The translations under genes and the position numbers were made by a program. From Ptiloglossa arizonensis (taxonomy: Eukaryota; Arthropoda; Insecta; Hymenoptera; Colletidae), in the NCBI RefSeq assembly GCF_051014685.1, contig NW_027478784.1, forward strand, positions 372,001 through 436,000: a stretch of 64,000 bases of DNA, read 5' to 3'. The notes under the pieces are model-generated. The model saw only the letters and a list, made by a program, of their open reading frames with translations, had not been told where the DNA came from and did not search any database. Shown here one piece after another: positions 8,887 to 18,299 of the stretch (the stretch's first letter is position 1; every line of letters starts with the position of its first letter).

Positions 8887-10826
8887 TTTGATGGCCTCCT
8901 CACCGCCTCCTGGTGGCACCTCCGTGAGGACGGCGGCGGGGCCGATGTCCACCTCCATCGCGGACACCAACGCCGTCGCCGCCTCCGACCTCTTCCTTGC
9001 GACCGTCGCGTCGGTCGCGGCCAGGTCCGCGGGCGCCGCGGCGCTCGCAGCTGGGGCCGCTCTCACCGGCGCCGGGAGCGGCCCCGGCGCCCCTCTCCTC
9101 TGCCCTCGTCGGGATGGGGGGGTACATTGCTTCCCCCCCATTCGGTGCGCGGCTGGTCTCCCCATGTCCGCACACAGCGGGCACTTGGGGGCCGCCGCGC
9201 AGTGGCTCGCGCGGTGGCCTTCGGCACCGCAGCGGTAACAAGTACCGCTGCGGTCCACCGCGGAGGTGCACCGCTGCCTGACATGGCCCGTCTCCAGACA
9301 GCGGTAGCACTGGAGTGGGCGTTGGGCGAGGACCTCGATCCTCGCCGACACCCACCCCACCACGATCCTCCCGACTGCTTCTAACTTCCGGGCAGCCGGA
9401 AGAGGGCACCGTGCCCACACCGCTCCCAGGCCGGTGGAGGACCGCCGGACCTCCCCGGTCCGGATGTCCCCCTCAGAGCAGCCACCGGCCTGGGCCAGCG
9501 CCCTGGCCACCTCCTCCCGGGTGACCGAGTCGTCCAGCCCACAAACGCGCAGCTCCGCGCTCTTTGTGGGCCGGGCGACCCTGACACCCCGGGGTGCCAA
9601 GGCCTCGCCCAGCTTTTCGGCCAGTCGGTCCGCCCTGGCTGCGTTGTCGGGGCCGCTCACGCGCAGCATGAGCGCCCCCGTCACCGCCCATCTCGGGCGG
9701 ACCGACTCGATGGCGAGTGCGGCCAAGGATATCTTTTCCTTGGCCGCTGCCATCACCTCCCCGTAGGAGACGCCCCCCCCCTCCGGGACGGTCAGCATGA
9801 CTGCTGCCGTTGAAGGGGGGCGTCCCAGACGGGGCTTCGCCCTCCCCGCCTTTCCGTCCCTCTTCGGGGCAACCGGCGGGGGAGGCGGCGGCACCCGGGC
9901 CGCCCTCCTCGCCGTCCTTCCCGCCCTTCGGCCCAGGACCTCGGTCCACAAGGGACCGGATGGGGGCGGCGGCGGAGGCATTTGTGCCCCCGCCGTCGCC
10001 CCCACCACGGCACCCTTGCCCTTCGTCTTTGCCGCAGGGCCCGGAACCGCGATGGTCCCCCCCTGCGGTCCCCCGCCCCCCGGTTGTTTCCCGGGCCCGG
10101 TCCTCGGTCCCGCCGGCGCTCCGCCCTTGGGGCGAAGCGCCGCCCGGATTTCGCCGCGGATGACGGCCATCATGGCCGCCATCTTGGCGTCCATGAGGAG
10201 CTCGATGCTCCTCATGGACGTCGCTGGTGTGGGGGGAGCTCCCGCCTTCCCCCTCCCACACGTGCAGTCGCCCGTCGGCCCCGGATGAGGGCGCCTCCTA
10301 AGGGCGTCCGTCTCCCTCCGCGAGCACGCAAGCTCGTCTTTCAGAGCCTCCACACGCTGCCTCAATTGGGCGTTCGTGTACTCCAAGGCAGCTGGGACAC
10401 GTCGTCCCAGCTCCTGGAGAGCCCTCCGCGCCTCCGTCGCGGCCTGGCCAACCGACCTCGCGGAGGCTGTAGTCAGCCCCCGCGAGGTGGCGGCCACCTT
10501 CTCAATAGACCTCAGGGACGAGGCAATACGGGCCGATACATGGGCCGTATCCTCGTCCCTGAGGTCCTCCTCCCCGTCGCTCACCGTGAGCAACGGTGGA
10601 GCAGCGGACGTGGACGGAGCTTCCTCCGTCCTCCGCCCCTCCACCGTCCTGCGCCTCTTTACGCCCGCGGCGCTGGTCGCGGACGCCAGGGACGAGACCG
10701 ACGCCGTCTCGTCCCCCTCCTCGAACGGCGCCGGGTGGGGCACGAGTGCCCCCTCCGTCGCCACCCCTCGCGCCACACGCACCGTCCCCCCTCCCCCTTT
10801 TTTTTTTTAGAATTAGTTTTTTCCAT
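8884..10826 (-). CDS. Retrotransposon ORF1 (gag-like, three CCHC knuckles), start frame-shifted
   Basis: ORF1 is the RNA-binding, particle-forming protein of the element. Numbering below counts from 10782, where the clean frame is 632 codons long. Residues about 1-165 are acidic, then helical and possibly coiled coil. Residues 170-325 are low-complexity G/P/A/R with two proline runs. About 325-485 is the conserved core. Three zinc knuckles follow: C492/C495/H500/C505, C515/C518/H523/C528, and C534/C537/H546/C553. The codon at 10780-10782 is GTG, not ATG, and an in-frame TAA lies at 10807-10809. The likely true start is the ATG at 10824-10826 in good Kozak context (CAAAATGG), which begins MEKTNSKKKK in the -1-related frame. 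Reaching the ORF1 body needs a -1 shift, or one extra base in the A11/G-run tract. This may be mutation, homopolymer sequencing error or slippage. Confidence 0.85.
10786..10808 (-). other. A11-G5-A-G6 tract at the ORF1 frame break
   Basis: On the element strand eleven A (10808-10798) are followed by GGGGGAGGGGGG. The ATG-linked frame enters this tract and the long ORF1 frame leaves it, one frame apart. The body frame has its upstream stop directly before the A run. This is the only place where the shift can happen without meeting a stop. Confidence 0.75.
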
Positions 10827-11216
10827 TTTGGATCCCACGAGTTGGTCGGAACGTAAGTCGACCCGGGCAGAGCCGCCATACCCGGGCAGGCCTAAATACT
10901 CCGGGGGGTCGGCAGGTACCCCGGAGTTGTTGGCCGCTTGGGATTGGGGCCTCCCCCCCAACCACGCATCCCATCACCGCGCACCGTAGCTTAGGATTGG
11001 AGGGCAATTTATAGAGTTACCATCCTCGCGGCCCGGGCGGTAAAGCCAAGGCCCCCGTCCCTCCTGCCGTCACGTACCACTCTCAAAGCCAATAGAGGAA
11101 TTGGGAGTGGGTCGTTGCGACGACCAACAGGAGTCTTACGGTGTGGTTTGGCATCGGGCACCTCGGGTTTGCCAGTCCCGTACTGTAGCAACAAGCTACA
11201 GCCCCTGAGGGATCCC
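10827..11216 (-). promoter_or_regulatory. Retrotransposon 5' UTR
   Basis: This is about 390 bp of GC-rich sequence between the inferred 5' end and the ORF1 ATG. Short open frames exist on the minus strand but none has recognisable content. It contains a TATAAAT-like stretch near 11009-11018 (read on the minus strand) and a clean hairpin near the 5' end. R1-type elements usually carry internal promoters in this region; no specific promoter element can be proved here. Confidence 0.6.
11183..11201 (-). other. 5'-terminal hairpin of the element
   Basis: CTGTAGC (11183-11189) and GCTACAG (11195-11201) form a 7-bp perfect stem with a 5-nt loop, about 15 bp from the inferred 5' end of the element. 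A GGGATCCC palindrome (11209-11216) sits right at that end. Confidence 0.7.
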
Positions 11217-11323
11217 CTCGAAACTTAGACTCACATCGAACAAAATCCACCTACGATTCCCTTCTTCTCTTCTTCTCTTCTACAAACACCTCCAATCCCA
11301 GAACATATTATCTTCCTTCTAAC
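11217..11323 (-). other. Intron-like remnant between host exon and element
   Basis: This 107-bp stretch starts at the GTTAGA that follows the host exon and ends where the element begins. It has no similarity to the protein family downstream of the exon, and a stop follows 30 codons into read-through. The RNA strand is purine-rich (GAAGAGAAGAAGAGAAG near 11263-11280). A second GT with better donor consensus, GTGAGT, begins at 11234. The likely reading is the 5' part of a host intron into which the element had inserted. Confidence 0.55.
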
Positions 11324-11617
11324 CCTTGTGTGTTCGTCCACCGAGTACGTTAGCTCCCCGTCGTCGTACAGATCGAACCATCTTCTCTGCCACCTCTTGG
11401 TCCGATTCAGGGGATTCGAGAAGTCCCAGCCGGGGGCGACGAACAAGTATCCGCATTTTGAAATCTTCCTCGTGGCCCTGTTGCATTCCAGAGCCTCCGC
11501 GCTGTGCTCCTCCTTCTGCTTGAAGCAGCTGCTGCACTTGCTCTTGTTGAATATGTTCGGCGCGAACTTCCTGCACTCGGCGCCGGTGCCACGGACGCCC
11601 GCCTTGCCGCCCGACAT
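11324..11617 (-). CDS. Outspread/MPRIP-like protein, first coding exon only (partial)
   Basis: In the fly and vertebrate family (outspread; MPRIP, myosin phosphatase Rho-interacting protein) this protein is an actin-associated scaffold with PH domains and a long coiled coil. Here only the N terminus is present: an ATG at 11617, a cysteine-bearing motif [18 protein letters not shown] (residues 15-32), then the start of the first PH domain, with [16 protein letters not shown] at 55-70 and KRWQRRWF at 74-81, up to SVDEH at 92-96. Family resemblance stops at H96, and a GT follows two codons later (AGG|GTTAGA, exon end 11324). The rest of the gene is missing. Residue 82 is Asp where the family has a hydrophobic residue, which may be decay. 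Because it lies inside a retro-inserted block it is probably a non-functional transduced copy; the intact gene should be elsewhere. This is annotation from recalled family features, not a search. Confidence 0.75.
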
Positions 11618-12340
11618 CGCGACACGTGCGAATTAACCGCGACGACCGGACAGCATCGTTCGCCTCTCGTCCCCTTCCCTTCGTCCGCCGTTACGAACCA
11701 CGGCAAGCTTCTCCGCGTGTTCGATTCCTCTTCTTCCGCTGTTGCGCCCGTCCCGGAACAACAAGTTTTATTTACGCGCGATTTCGTTCCGTTGATACGC
11801 GCATATGATACGCGCGGACGCGTCACCGAGTAGTCGCCGGCCAGTCTTCGTGCCCGTTACATTAACGGATCGAGTTAACAGGATTTCGTATTCTCGTTCC
11901 GAGCAAGGATCACACTTCGGGTATTCGTTCCTTTTTACTCGGTGACGTCGGCGAGAATCTCGCGATATATCGATTCCCGCTACCGCGATCGAATGGAACG
12001 CGCCAATTTGTCGAAAGTACCGCGTATCGCGATAATCCGATAATCCGATAATCCGATAATCCGATAATCCGATAATCCGATAATCCGCGGGGCACTTCCG
12101 CCCAGCGTGTTCCGTCCCGCTTTTTGTTTACACGACCGGGACGAGTGTACGAGACAAGGACTCGTCGGAATTTCGTAATGAATACGTAATGAATACGCGA
12201 GCGCGTCGCGCGTCGCGCGTGTTTACGATGTGTTTATGTCACGAGGACGGAAGGGAAACACGCGCGTATACGATGCTGTTGTCAACATCGACGCGATTCG
12301 TTCGCGAAACGATCGTTCCGAATCCGATAGCAGGTGACTG
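11618..12340 (-). promoter_or_regulatory. Upstream / 5' UTR region of the captured host exon
   Basis: This is about 720 bp of unique DNA with no supported coding region on either strand. It is rich in CpG motifs (CGCG, TCGCG, CGATCG) and contains the GATAATCC repeat and GCGTCGCGCG-type short repeats near 12199-12218. It lies immediately upstream of the host ATG and is probably 5' UTR and promoter-proximal or intronic DNA of the parent gene. Confidence 0.5.
12031..12086 (+). repeat. GATAATCC x7 microsatellite
   Basis: Seven perfect tandem copies of the 8-mer GATAATCC (56 bp) sit in the captured host DNA. The unit is not related in register or sequence to the surrounding 7-bp satellite. Confidence 0.95.
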
Positions 12341-12471
12341 TTCTCTGTCCTTGTTTTCCGCCGTTCGTTCGCCCGTGCCCCGCGGTCCGTGTTTCTTGTT
12401 GACAATCTTTTCTCCGTGACCTGCTCCGAAAGAGCACGTGGATCGAACGCGACACTCCGAATCACACGAAG

Positions 12472-12481
12472 CTATTTATAG
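12472..12481 (-). promoter_or_regulatory. TATA-box-like motif, copy 1
   Basis: CTATAAATAG on the minus strand matches a canonical TATA box and points towards the host exon about 855 bp downstream. An identical motif lies 310 bp away in copy 2. A CACGTG E-box is about 36 bp downstream. Whether it is used is unknown; no initiator is clear. Confidence 0.45.
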
Positions 12482-12605
12482 ACACACCCGCGTGCACCCG
12501 TAGTTAACGTGTCGCAGCACCGTTCACCGATGAACTCTCGATTGTTCAACGAATCGAATCGAACCCTCGTACGCACGTGCGTGCGATTCGCGTGTACGGG
12601 TCTTA

Positions 12606-12607
12606 CC
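12606..12607 (-). other. Candidate splice donor, copy 1
   Basis: On the minus strand ATTAAAAAG|GTAAGA is a strong donor consensus, with the exon side ending at 12607. The equivalent in copy 2 is at 12913. The DNA runs straight through both, so if the RNA was reverse-transcribed it was unspliced here. Confidence 0.5.
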
Positions 12608-12781
12608 TTTTTAATGCGAACAACACAACGTCCCGATACGCACCACACCGTCCTTCTCCTGTCCTTGTTTTCCGCCGTTCGCTCGTGCCCCGCGGTCCGT
12701 GTTTCTTGTTGACAATCTTTTCTCCGTGACCTGCTCCGAAAGAGCACGTGGATCAAACGCGACACTCCGAATCACACGAAG

Positions 12782-12791
12782 CTATTTATAG
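12782..12791 (-). promoter_or_regulatory. TATA-box-like motif, copy 2
   Basis: This is the same CTATAAATAG motif as in copy 1, with identical flanks (GTGTGTCTATAAATAGCTTC), duplicated with the 310-bp segment. Confidence 0.45.
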
Positions 12792-12911
12792 ACACACCCG
12801 CGTGCACCCGTAGTTAACGTGTCACAGCACCGTTCACCGATGATCTCTCGATTGTTCAACGAATCAAAACCCTCGTACGCACGTGCGTGCGGTTCGCGTG
12901 TACGGGTCCTA

Positions 12912-12913
12912 CC
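12912..12913 (-). other. Candidate splice donor, copy 2
   Basis: TTGAAAAG|GTAGGA on the minus strand is the counterpart of the copy 1 donor. If used, the 97 bp from 13009 to 12913 would be a non-coding first exon of the host gene, beginning at or near the 5' end of the inserted RNA. Confidence 0.45.
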
Positions 12914-13009
12914 TTTTCAATGCGAACAACACAACACAACGTCAACACAACGTCCCGCCGTCCCGACAAGCCGCACACGTCCGTCTCCGTCGGCTGCCGG
13001 CGCACGACC

Positions 13010-13025
13010 ATGCGTTATAGGTCAT
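13010..13025 (+). repeat. Right target-site duplication (16 bp)
   Basis: This is the second copy of ATGCGTTATAGGTCAT. It is preceded by non-satellite ...GGCGCACGACC and followed by ACCTTATACGTGATACGTC, the normal continuation of the satellite phrase. It defines the 5' edge of the insertion at 13009. Confidence 0.85.
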
Positions 13026-16000
13026 ACCTTATACGTGATACGTCATACGTTATACGTTACACGTTATACGTTATACGTTATGCGTTATACGTTATGCGTT
13101 ATACGTTATACGTTATACGTTATATGTTATACGTTATACGTTATACGTTATACGTTATACGTTATACGTTATACGTTATACGTTATTCGTTATACGTTAT
13201 ACGTTATGCGTTATACGTTATACGTTATACGTTATGCGTTATGCGTTATACGTTATACGTTATACGTTATACGTTTGGCGTTATACGTTATACGGTATAC
13301 GTTATACGTTATGCGTTATACGTTATACGTTATACGTTATACGTTATACGTTATACGTTATACGTTTGACGTTATACGTTATACGGTATACGTTATGCGT
13401 TATACGCTATACGTTATGCGTTATAGGATATACGTTATGCGTTATAGGATATACGTTATACGTGATACCTTGTACGTTATACGTTATACGTTATACGTTA
13501 TACGTTATACGTTATACGTTATACGTTATACGTTATACGTTATACGTTATACGTTGTACGTTATGCGTTAAACGTTATACGTCATACGATATACGTTATA
13601 CGTTATACGTTATGCGTTATAGGATATACGTTATACGTTATACGTAATACGTTATACGTTATACGTTATACGTTATACGTTATACGTTATACGTTATACG
13701 TTATACGTTATACGTTATACGTTATACGTTATACGTTATACGTTATACGTTATACGTTATACGTTATACGTTATACGTTATACGTTATACGTTATACGTT
13801 ATACGTTATACGTTATACGTTATTCGTTATACGTTATACGTTATACGTTATACGTTATACGTTATACGTTATACGTTATACGTTATACGTTATACGTTAT
13901 ACGTTATACGTTATACGTTATACGTTATACGTTATACGTTATACGTTATACGTTATACGTTATACGTTAGACGTTATAGGATATACGTAATACATAATAC
14001 GTTATACGTTATACGTTACACGTTACACGTTATACGTTATACGTTATACGTTATACGTTATACGTTATACGTTATACGTTATACGTTATACGTTATACGT
14101 TATACGTTATACGTTATACGTTATACGTTATACGTTATAAGTTATACGTTATACGTTATACGTTATACGTTATACGTTATACATTATGCGTTATACGCTA
14201 TACGTTATGCGTTATAGGTCATACCTTATACGTGATACGTCATACGTTATACGTTATACGTGATACGTTATACGTTATACGTTATACGTTATACGTTGTA
14301 CGTTATACGTTAAACGTTAGACGTTATATGTTATACGTTATACGTTGTACGTTGTACGTTATATGTAATATGTAATACGTTATACGTTATACGCTATACG
14401 TTATACGTTATACGTTGTACGTTATGCGTTAAACGTTAGACGTTATATGTTATACGTTATACGTTGTACGTTTGACGTTATACGTTATACGGTATACGTT
14501 ATGCGTTATACGCTATACGTTATGCGTTATAGGATATACGTTATGCGTTATAGGAAATACGTTATAAGTGATACGTTGTACGTTATACGTTATACGTTGT
14601 ACGTTATACGTTATACGTTATACGTTATACGTTATACGTTATACGTTGTACGTTATGCGTTAAACGTTAGACGTTATATGTTATACGTTATACGTTGTAC
14701 GGTATACGTTATATGTAATATGTAATACGTTATACGTTATACGTTGGACGTTACAGGTTAAACGTAATACGTTATACGTTATACGTTATACGTTATACGT
14801 TATACGTTATACGTTATACGTTATACGTTATACGTTATACGTTATACGTTAGACGTTATAGGTTATACGTTATACGTTGTACGTTATACGTTATATGTAA
14901 TATGTAATACGTTATACGTTATACGCTATGCGTTATACGTTATACGTTATACGTTATACGTTATACGTTATACGTTATATGTTATACGTAATACGTTATA
15001 CGTTATACGTTATACGTTATACGTTATACGTTACACGTTATACGTTATACGTTATACGTTATACGTTATACGTTATACGTTATACGTTATACGATATACA
15101 TTATACGTTATACGTTAGACGTTATAGGTTATGCGTAATACGGTATGCGTTATACGTTATACGTTATGCGTTATGCGTTATACGCTATACGTTATGCGTT
15201 ATAGGTCATACCTTATACGTTATACGTCATACGTTATACGTTATACGTGATACGTTACACGTTATACGTTATACGTTATACGTTATGCGTTATACGCTAT
15301 ACGTTATTCGTTATAGGATATACGTTACACGTTACACGTTACACGTTATACGTTATACGTTATAATTTATACGTTATACGTTAGACGTTATAGGTTATGC
15401 GTAATACGGTATACGTTATACGTTATACGTTATACGTTATGCGTTATAGGATATACGTTATACGTGATACGTTGTACGTTATACGTTATACGTTATACGT
15501 TATACGTTATACGTTATACGTTATACGTTATACGTTATACGTTATACGTAATACGTTATACGTTATACGTTATACGTTATACGTTATACGTTACACGTTA
15601 TACGTTATACGTTATACGTCATACGTTATACGTTATACGTTATACGTTATACGTTATACGGTATACGTTATTCGTTATACGTTATACGTTGTACGTTTGA
15701 CGTTATACGTTATACGGTATACGTTATGCGTTATACGCTATACGTTATGCGTTATAGGATATACGTTATGCGTTATAGGATATACGTTATAAGTGATACG
15801 TTGTACGTTATACGTTATACGTTGTACGTTATACGTTATACGTTATACGTTATACGTTATACGTTATACGTTGTACGTTATGCGTTAAACGTTAGACGTT
15901 ATATGTTATACGTTATACGTTGTACGGTATACGTTATATGTAATATGTAATACGTTATACGTTATACGTTGGACGTTACAGGTTAAACGTAATACGTTAT

Positions 16001-18250
16001 ACGTTATACGTTATACGTTATACGTTATACGTTATACGTTATACGTTATACGTTATACGTTATACGTTATACGATATACATTATACGTTATACGTTAGAC
16101 GTTATAGGTTATGCGTAATACGGTATACGTTATACGTTATACGTTATGCGTTATGCGTTATACGCTATACGTTATGCGTTATAGGTCATACCTTATACGT
16201 TATACGTCATACGTTATACGTTATACGTGATACGTTACACGTTATACGTTATACGTTATACGTTATGCGTTATACGCTATACGTTATGCGTTATAGGATA
16301 TACGTTACACGTTACACGTTATACGTTATACGTTATACGTTATACGTTATACGTTATACGTTATACGTTATACGTTATACGTTATACGTTATACGTTATA
16401 CGTTATACGTTATACGTTATACGTTATACGTTATACGTTATACGTTATACGTTATACGTTATACGTTATACGTTATACCTTATACGATATACGTTATACG
16501 TTATACGTTATACGTTATACGTTATACGTTATACGTTATACGTTATACGTTATACGTTATACGTTATACGTTATACGTTATACGTTATACGTTATACGTT
16601 ATACGTTATACGTTATACGTGATACGTTACACGTTATACGTTATACGTTATACGTTATGCGTTATACGCTATACGTTATGCGTTATAGGATATACGTTAC
16701 ACGTTACACGTTATACGTTATACGTTATACGTTATACGTTATACGTTATACGTTATACGTTATACGTTATACGTTATACGTTATACGTTATACGTTATAC
16801 GTTATACGTTATACGTTATACGTTATACCTTATACGATATACGTTATACGTGATACGTTATACGTTATACGTCATACGTTATACGTTATACGTTATACGT
16901 TATACGTTATACGTTATACGTTATACGTTATACGCTTGACGTTATACGTTATACGGTATACGTTATGCGTTATACGCTATACGTTATGCGTTATATGTTA
17001 TACGTAATACGTTATACGTTATACGTTATACGTTATACGTTATACGTTACACGTTATACGTTATACGTTATACGTTATACGTTATACGTTATACGTTATA
17101 CGTTATACGTTATACGTTATACGATATACATTATACGTTATACGTTAGACGTTATAGGTTATGCGTAATACGGTATACGTTATACGTTATACGTTATGCG
17201 TTATGCGTTATACGCTATACGTTATGCGTTATAGGTCATACCTTATACGTTATACGTCATACGTTATACGTTATACGTGATCCGTTACACGTTATACGTT
17301 ATACGTTATACGTTATGCGTTATACGCTATACGTTATGCGTTATAGGATATACGTTACACGTTACACGTTACACGTTATACGTTATACGTTATACTTTAT
17401 GCGTTATACGTTAGACGTTATAGGTTATGCGTAATACGGTATACGTTATACGTTATACGTTATACGTTATGCGTTATAGGATATACGTTATACGTGATAC
17501 GTTGTACGTTATACGTTATACGTTATACGTTATACGTGATACGTTGTACGTTATACGTTATACGTTATACGTTATACGTTATACGTTATACGTTATACGT
17601 TATACGATATACGTTATACGTTATACGTTATACGTTATACGTTATACGTTATACGTTATACGTTATACGTTATACGTTATACGTTATACGTTATACGTTA
17701 TACGTTATACGTTATACCTTATACGATATACGTTATACGTGATACGTTATACGTTATACGTTATACGTTATACGTTATACGTTATACGTTATACGCTTGA
17801 CGTTATACGTTATACGGTATACGTTATGCGTTATACGCTATACGTTATGCGTTATAGGATATACGTTATGCGTTATAGGATATACGTTATTCGTGATACG
17901 TTGTACGTTATACGTTATACGTTGTACGTTATACGTTATACGTTATACGTTATAGGTTATACGTTATACGTTATACGTTGTACGTTATGCGTTAAACGTT
18001 AGACGTTATATGTTATACGTTATACGTTGTACGTTATACGTTATATGTAATATGTAGTACGTTATACGTTATACGCTATACGTTATACGTTATACGTTAT
18101 ACGTTATACGTTATACGTTATACGTTATACGTTATACGTTATACGTTATACGTTATACGTTATACGATATACGTTATACGTTATACGTTATACGTTATAA
18201 GATATACATTATACGTTATACGTTAGACGTTATAGGTTATGCGTAATACG
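13026..18250 (+). repeat. Higher-order repeat unit, occupied copy (right part)
   Basis: With about 3.8-5.1 kb on the left of the insertion, this forms one higher-order unit. Rare variant units follow in the same order as at 19395-23350: TTTGGCG (13271 against 19642), the TTATAGG AAATACG phrase with TTATAAG TGATACG near 14550, GCTTGACG near 17796, TATGTAGTACG (18053 against 23168), and TTATAAG ATATACA (18197 against 23314). The offset drifts from 6369 to about 5120 bp, mostly because this copy has extra units around 16.6-17.4 kb. Confidence 0.75.
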
Positions 18251-18299
18251 GTATACGTTATACGTTATACGTTATGCGTTATGCGTTATACGTTGTACG

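Larger units (their letters stand above)
5101..11216 (-). mobile_element. R1-clade-like non-LTR retrotransposon (about 6.1 kb)
   Basis: The element proper has a 5' UTR of about 390 bp, ORF1 with three CCHC knuckles, ORF2 with APE endonuclease and reverse transcriptase but no recognisable RNase H, a structured 3' UTR of 572 bp, and poly(A). The TAATG junction between the ORFs and the C-terminal CX2CX8HX4C finger of ORF2 fit the R1 clade (R1, TRAS, SART, Waldo types). I could not place it in a named family. The 3' end is firm. The 5' end near 11217 is inferred from the change from intron-like, purine-rich RNA-strand sequence to the GC-rich GGGGATCCCTCAGGGGC start, and could be off by tens of bases. 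Confidence 0.8.
12341..12654 (+). repeat. Tandem duplication, copy 1 (about 314 bp)
   Basis: This segment and the next are near-identical direct repeats at an offset of 310 bp over most of their length. They share GACAATCTTTTCTCCGTGAC, an AGAGCACGTGGATC E-box block, a TATTTATAG box and GTTAACGTGTC. Differences are a 4-bp indel near each end and scattered substitutions. Copy 1 lies nearer the host exon. Outer edges are approximate. Confidence 0.9.
12655..12965 (+). repeat. Tandem duplication, copy 2 (about 310 bp)
   Basis: This is the second copy of the 310-bp duplication and lies at the 5' end of the inserted RNA. It ends in short ACAAC/GTCAACACAACG repeats (about 12926-12951). It differs from copy 1 by a few substitutions, for example GATCTCTCG against GAACTCTCG after the shared CACCGATG. 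Confidence 0.9.
5101..13009 (-). mobile_element. Chimeric retro-insertion: host gene 5' region plus R1-like element
   Basis: This 7.9-kb block is non-satellite, much richer in G+C, and bounded by a 16-bp direct repeat of satellite (5085-5100 and 13010-13025). In minus-strand order it contains host promoter-like DNA, a first coding exon of an outspread/MPRIP homologue, a short intron-like piece, a non-LTR element with 5' UTR, ORF1, ORF2 and 3' UTR, and a poly(A) tail. One duplication brackets everything, and the only tail is at 5101. The simplest inference is therefore a single target-primed reverse transcription of a long read-through RNA that began in or upstream of the host gene and ended at the element's poly(A). 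Alternatives are two successive events or an assembly chimera. Uninterrupted paralogues at 19379-19394 and 2601-2616 favour a real insertion. Confidence 0.75.

Noticed and set aside
11009..11018. TATA-like TATAAAT in the retrotransposon 5' UTR as the element promoter
   Set aside because: It lies about 200 bp inside the inferred 5' end, which does not suit an internal promoter that must start transcription at the first base. A chance AT-rich patch is as likely.
5101..11216. Element as L1-type or Jockey with RNase H, or as an LTR element or virus
   Set aside because: There are no LTRs, integrase or protease, and no RNase H block between the reverse transcriptase and the C-terminal finger. APE endonuclease, CX2CX8HX4C and TAATG fit the R1 clade better.
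11407..11833. Additional frames overlapping the host exon on both strands
   Set aside because: They overlap the recognised exon in other frames and lack any family resemblance.
11910..12765. Short frames in the region upstream of the host exon
   Set aside because: Their start and stop positions fall within the tandem duplication or the GATAATCC repeat, and translated content is not recognisable.
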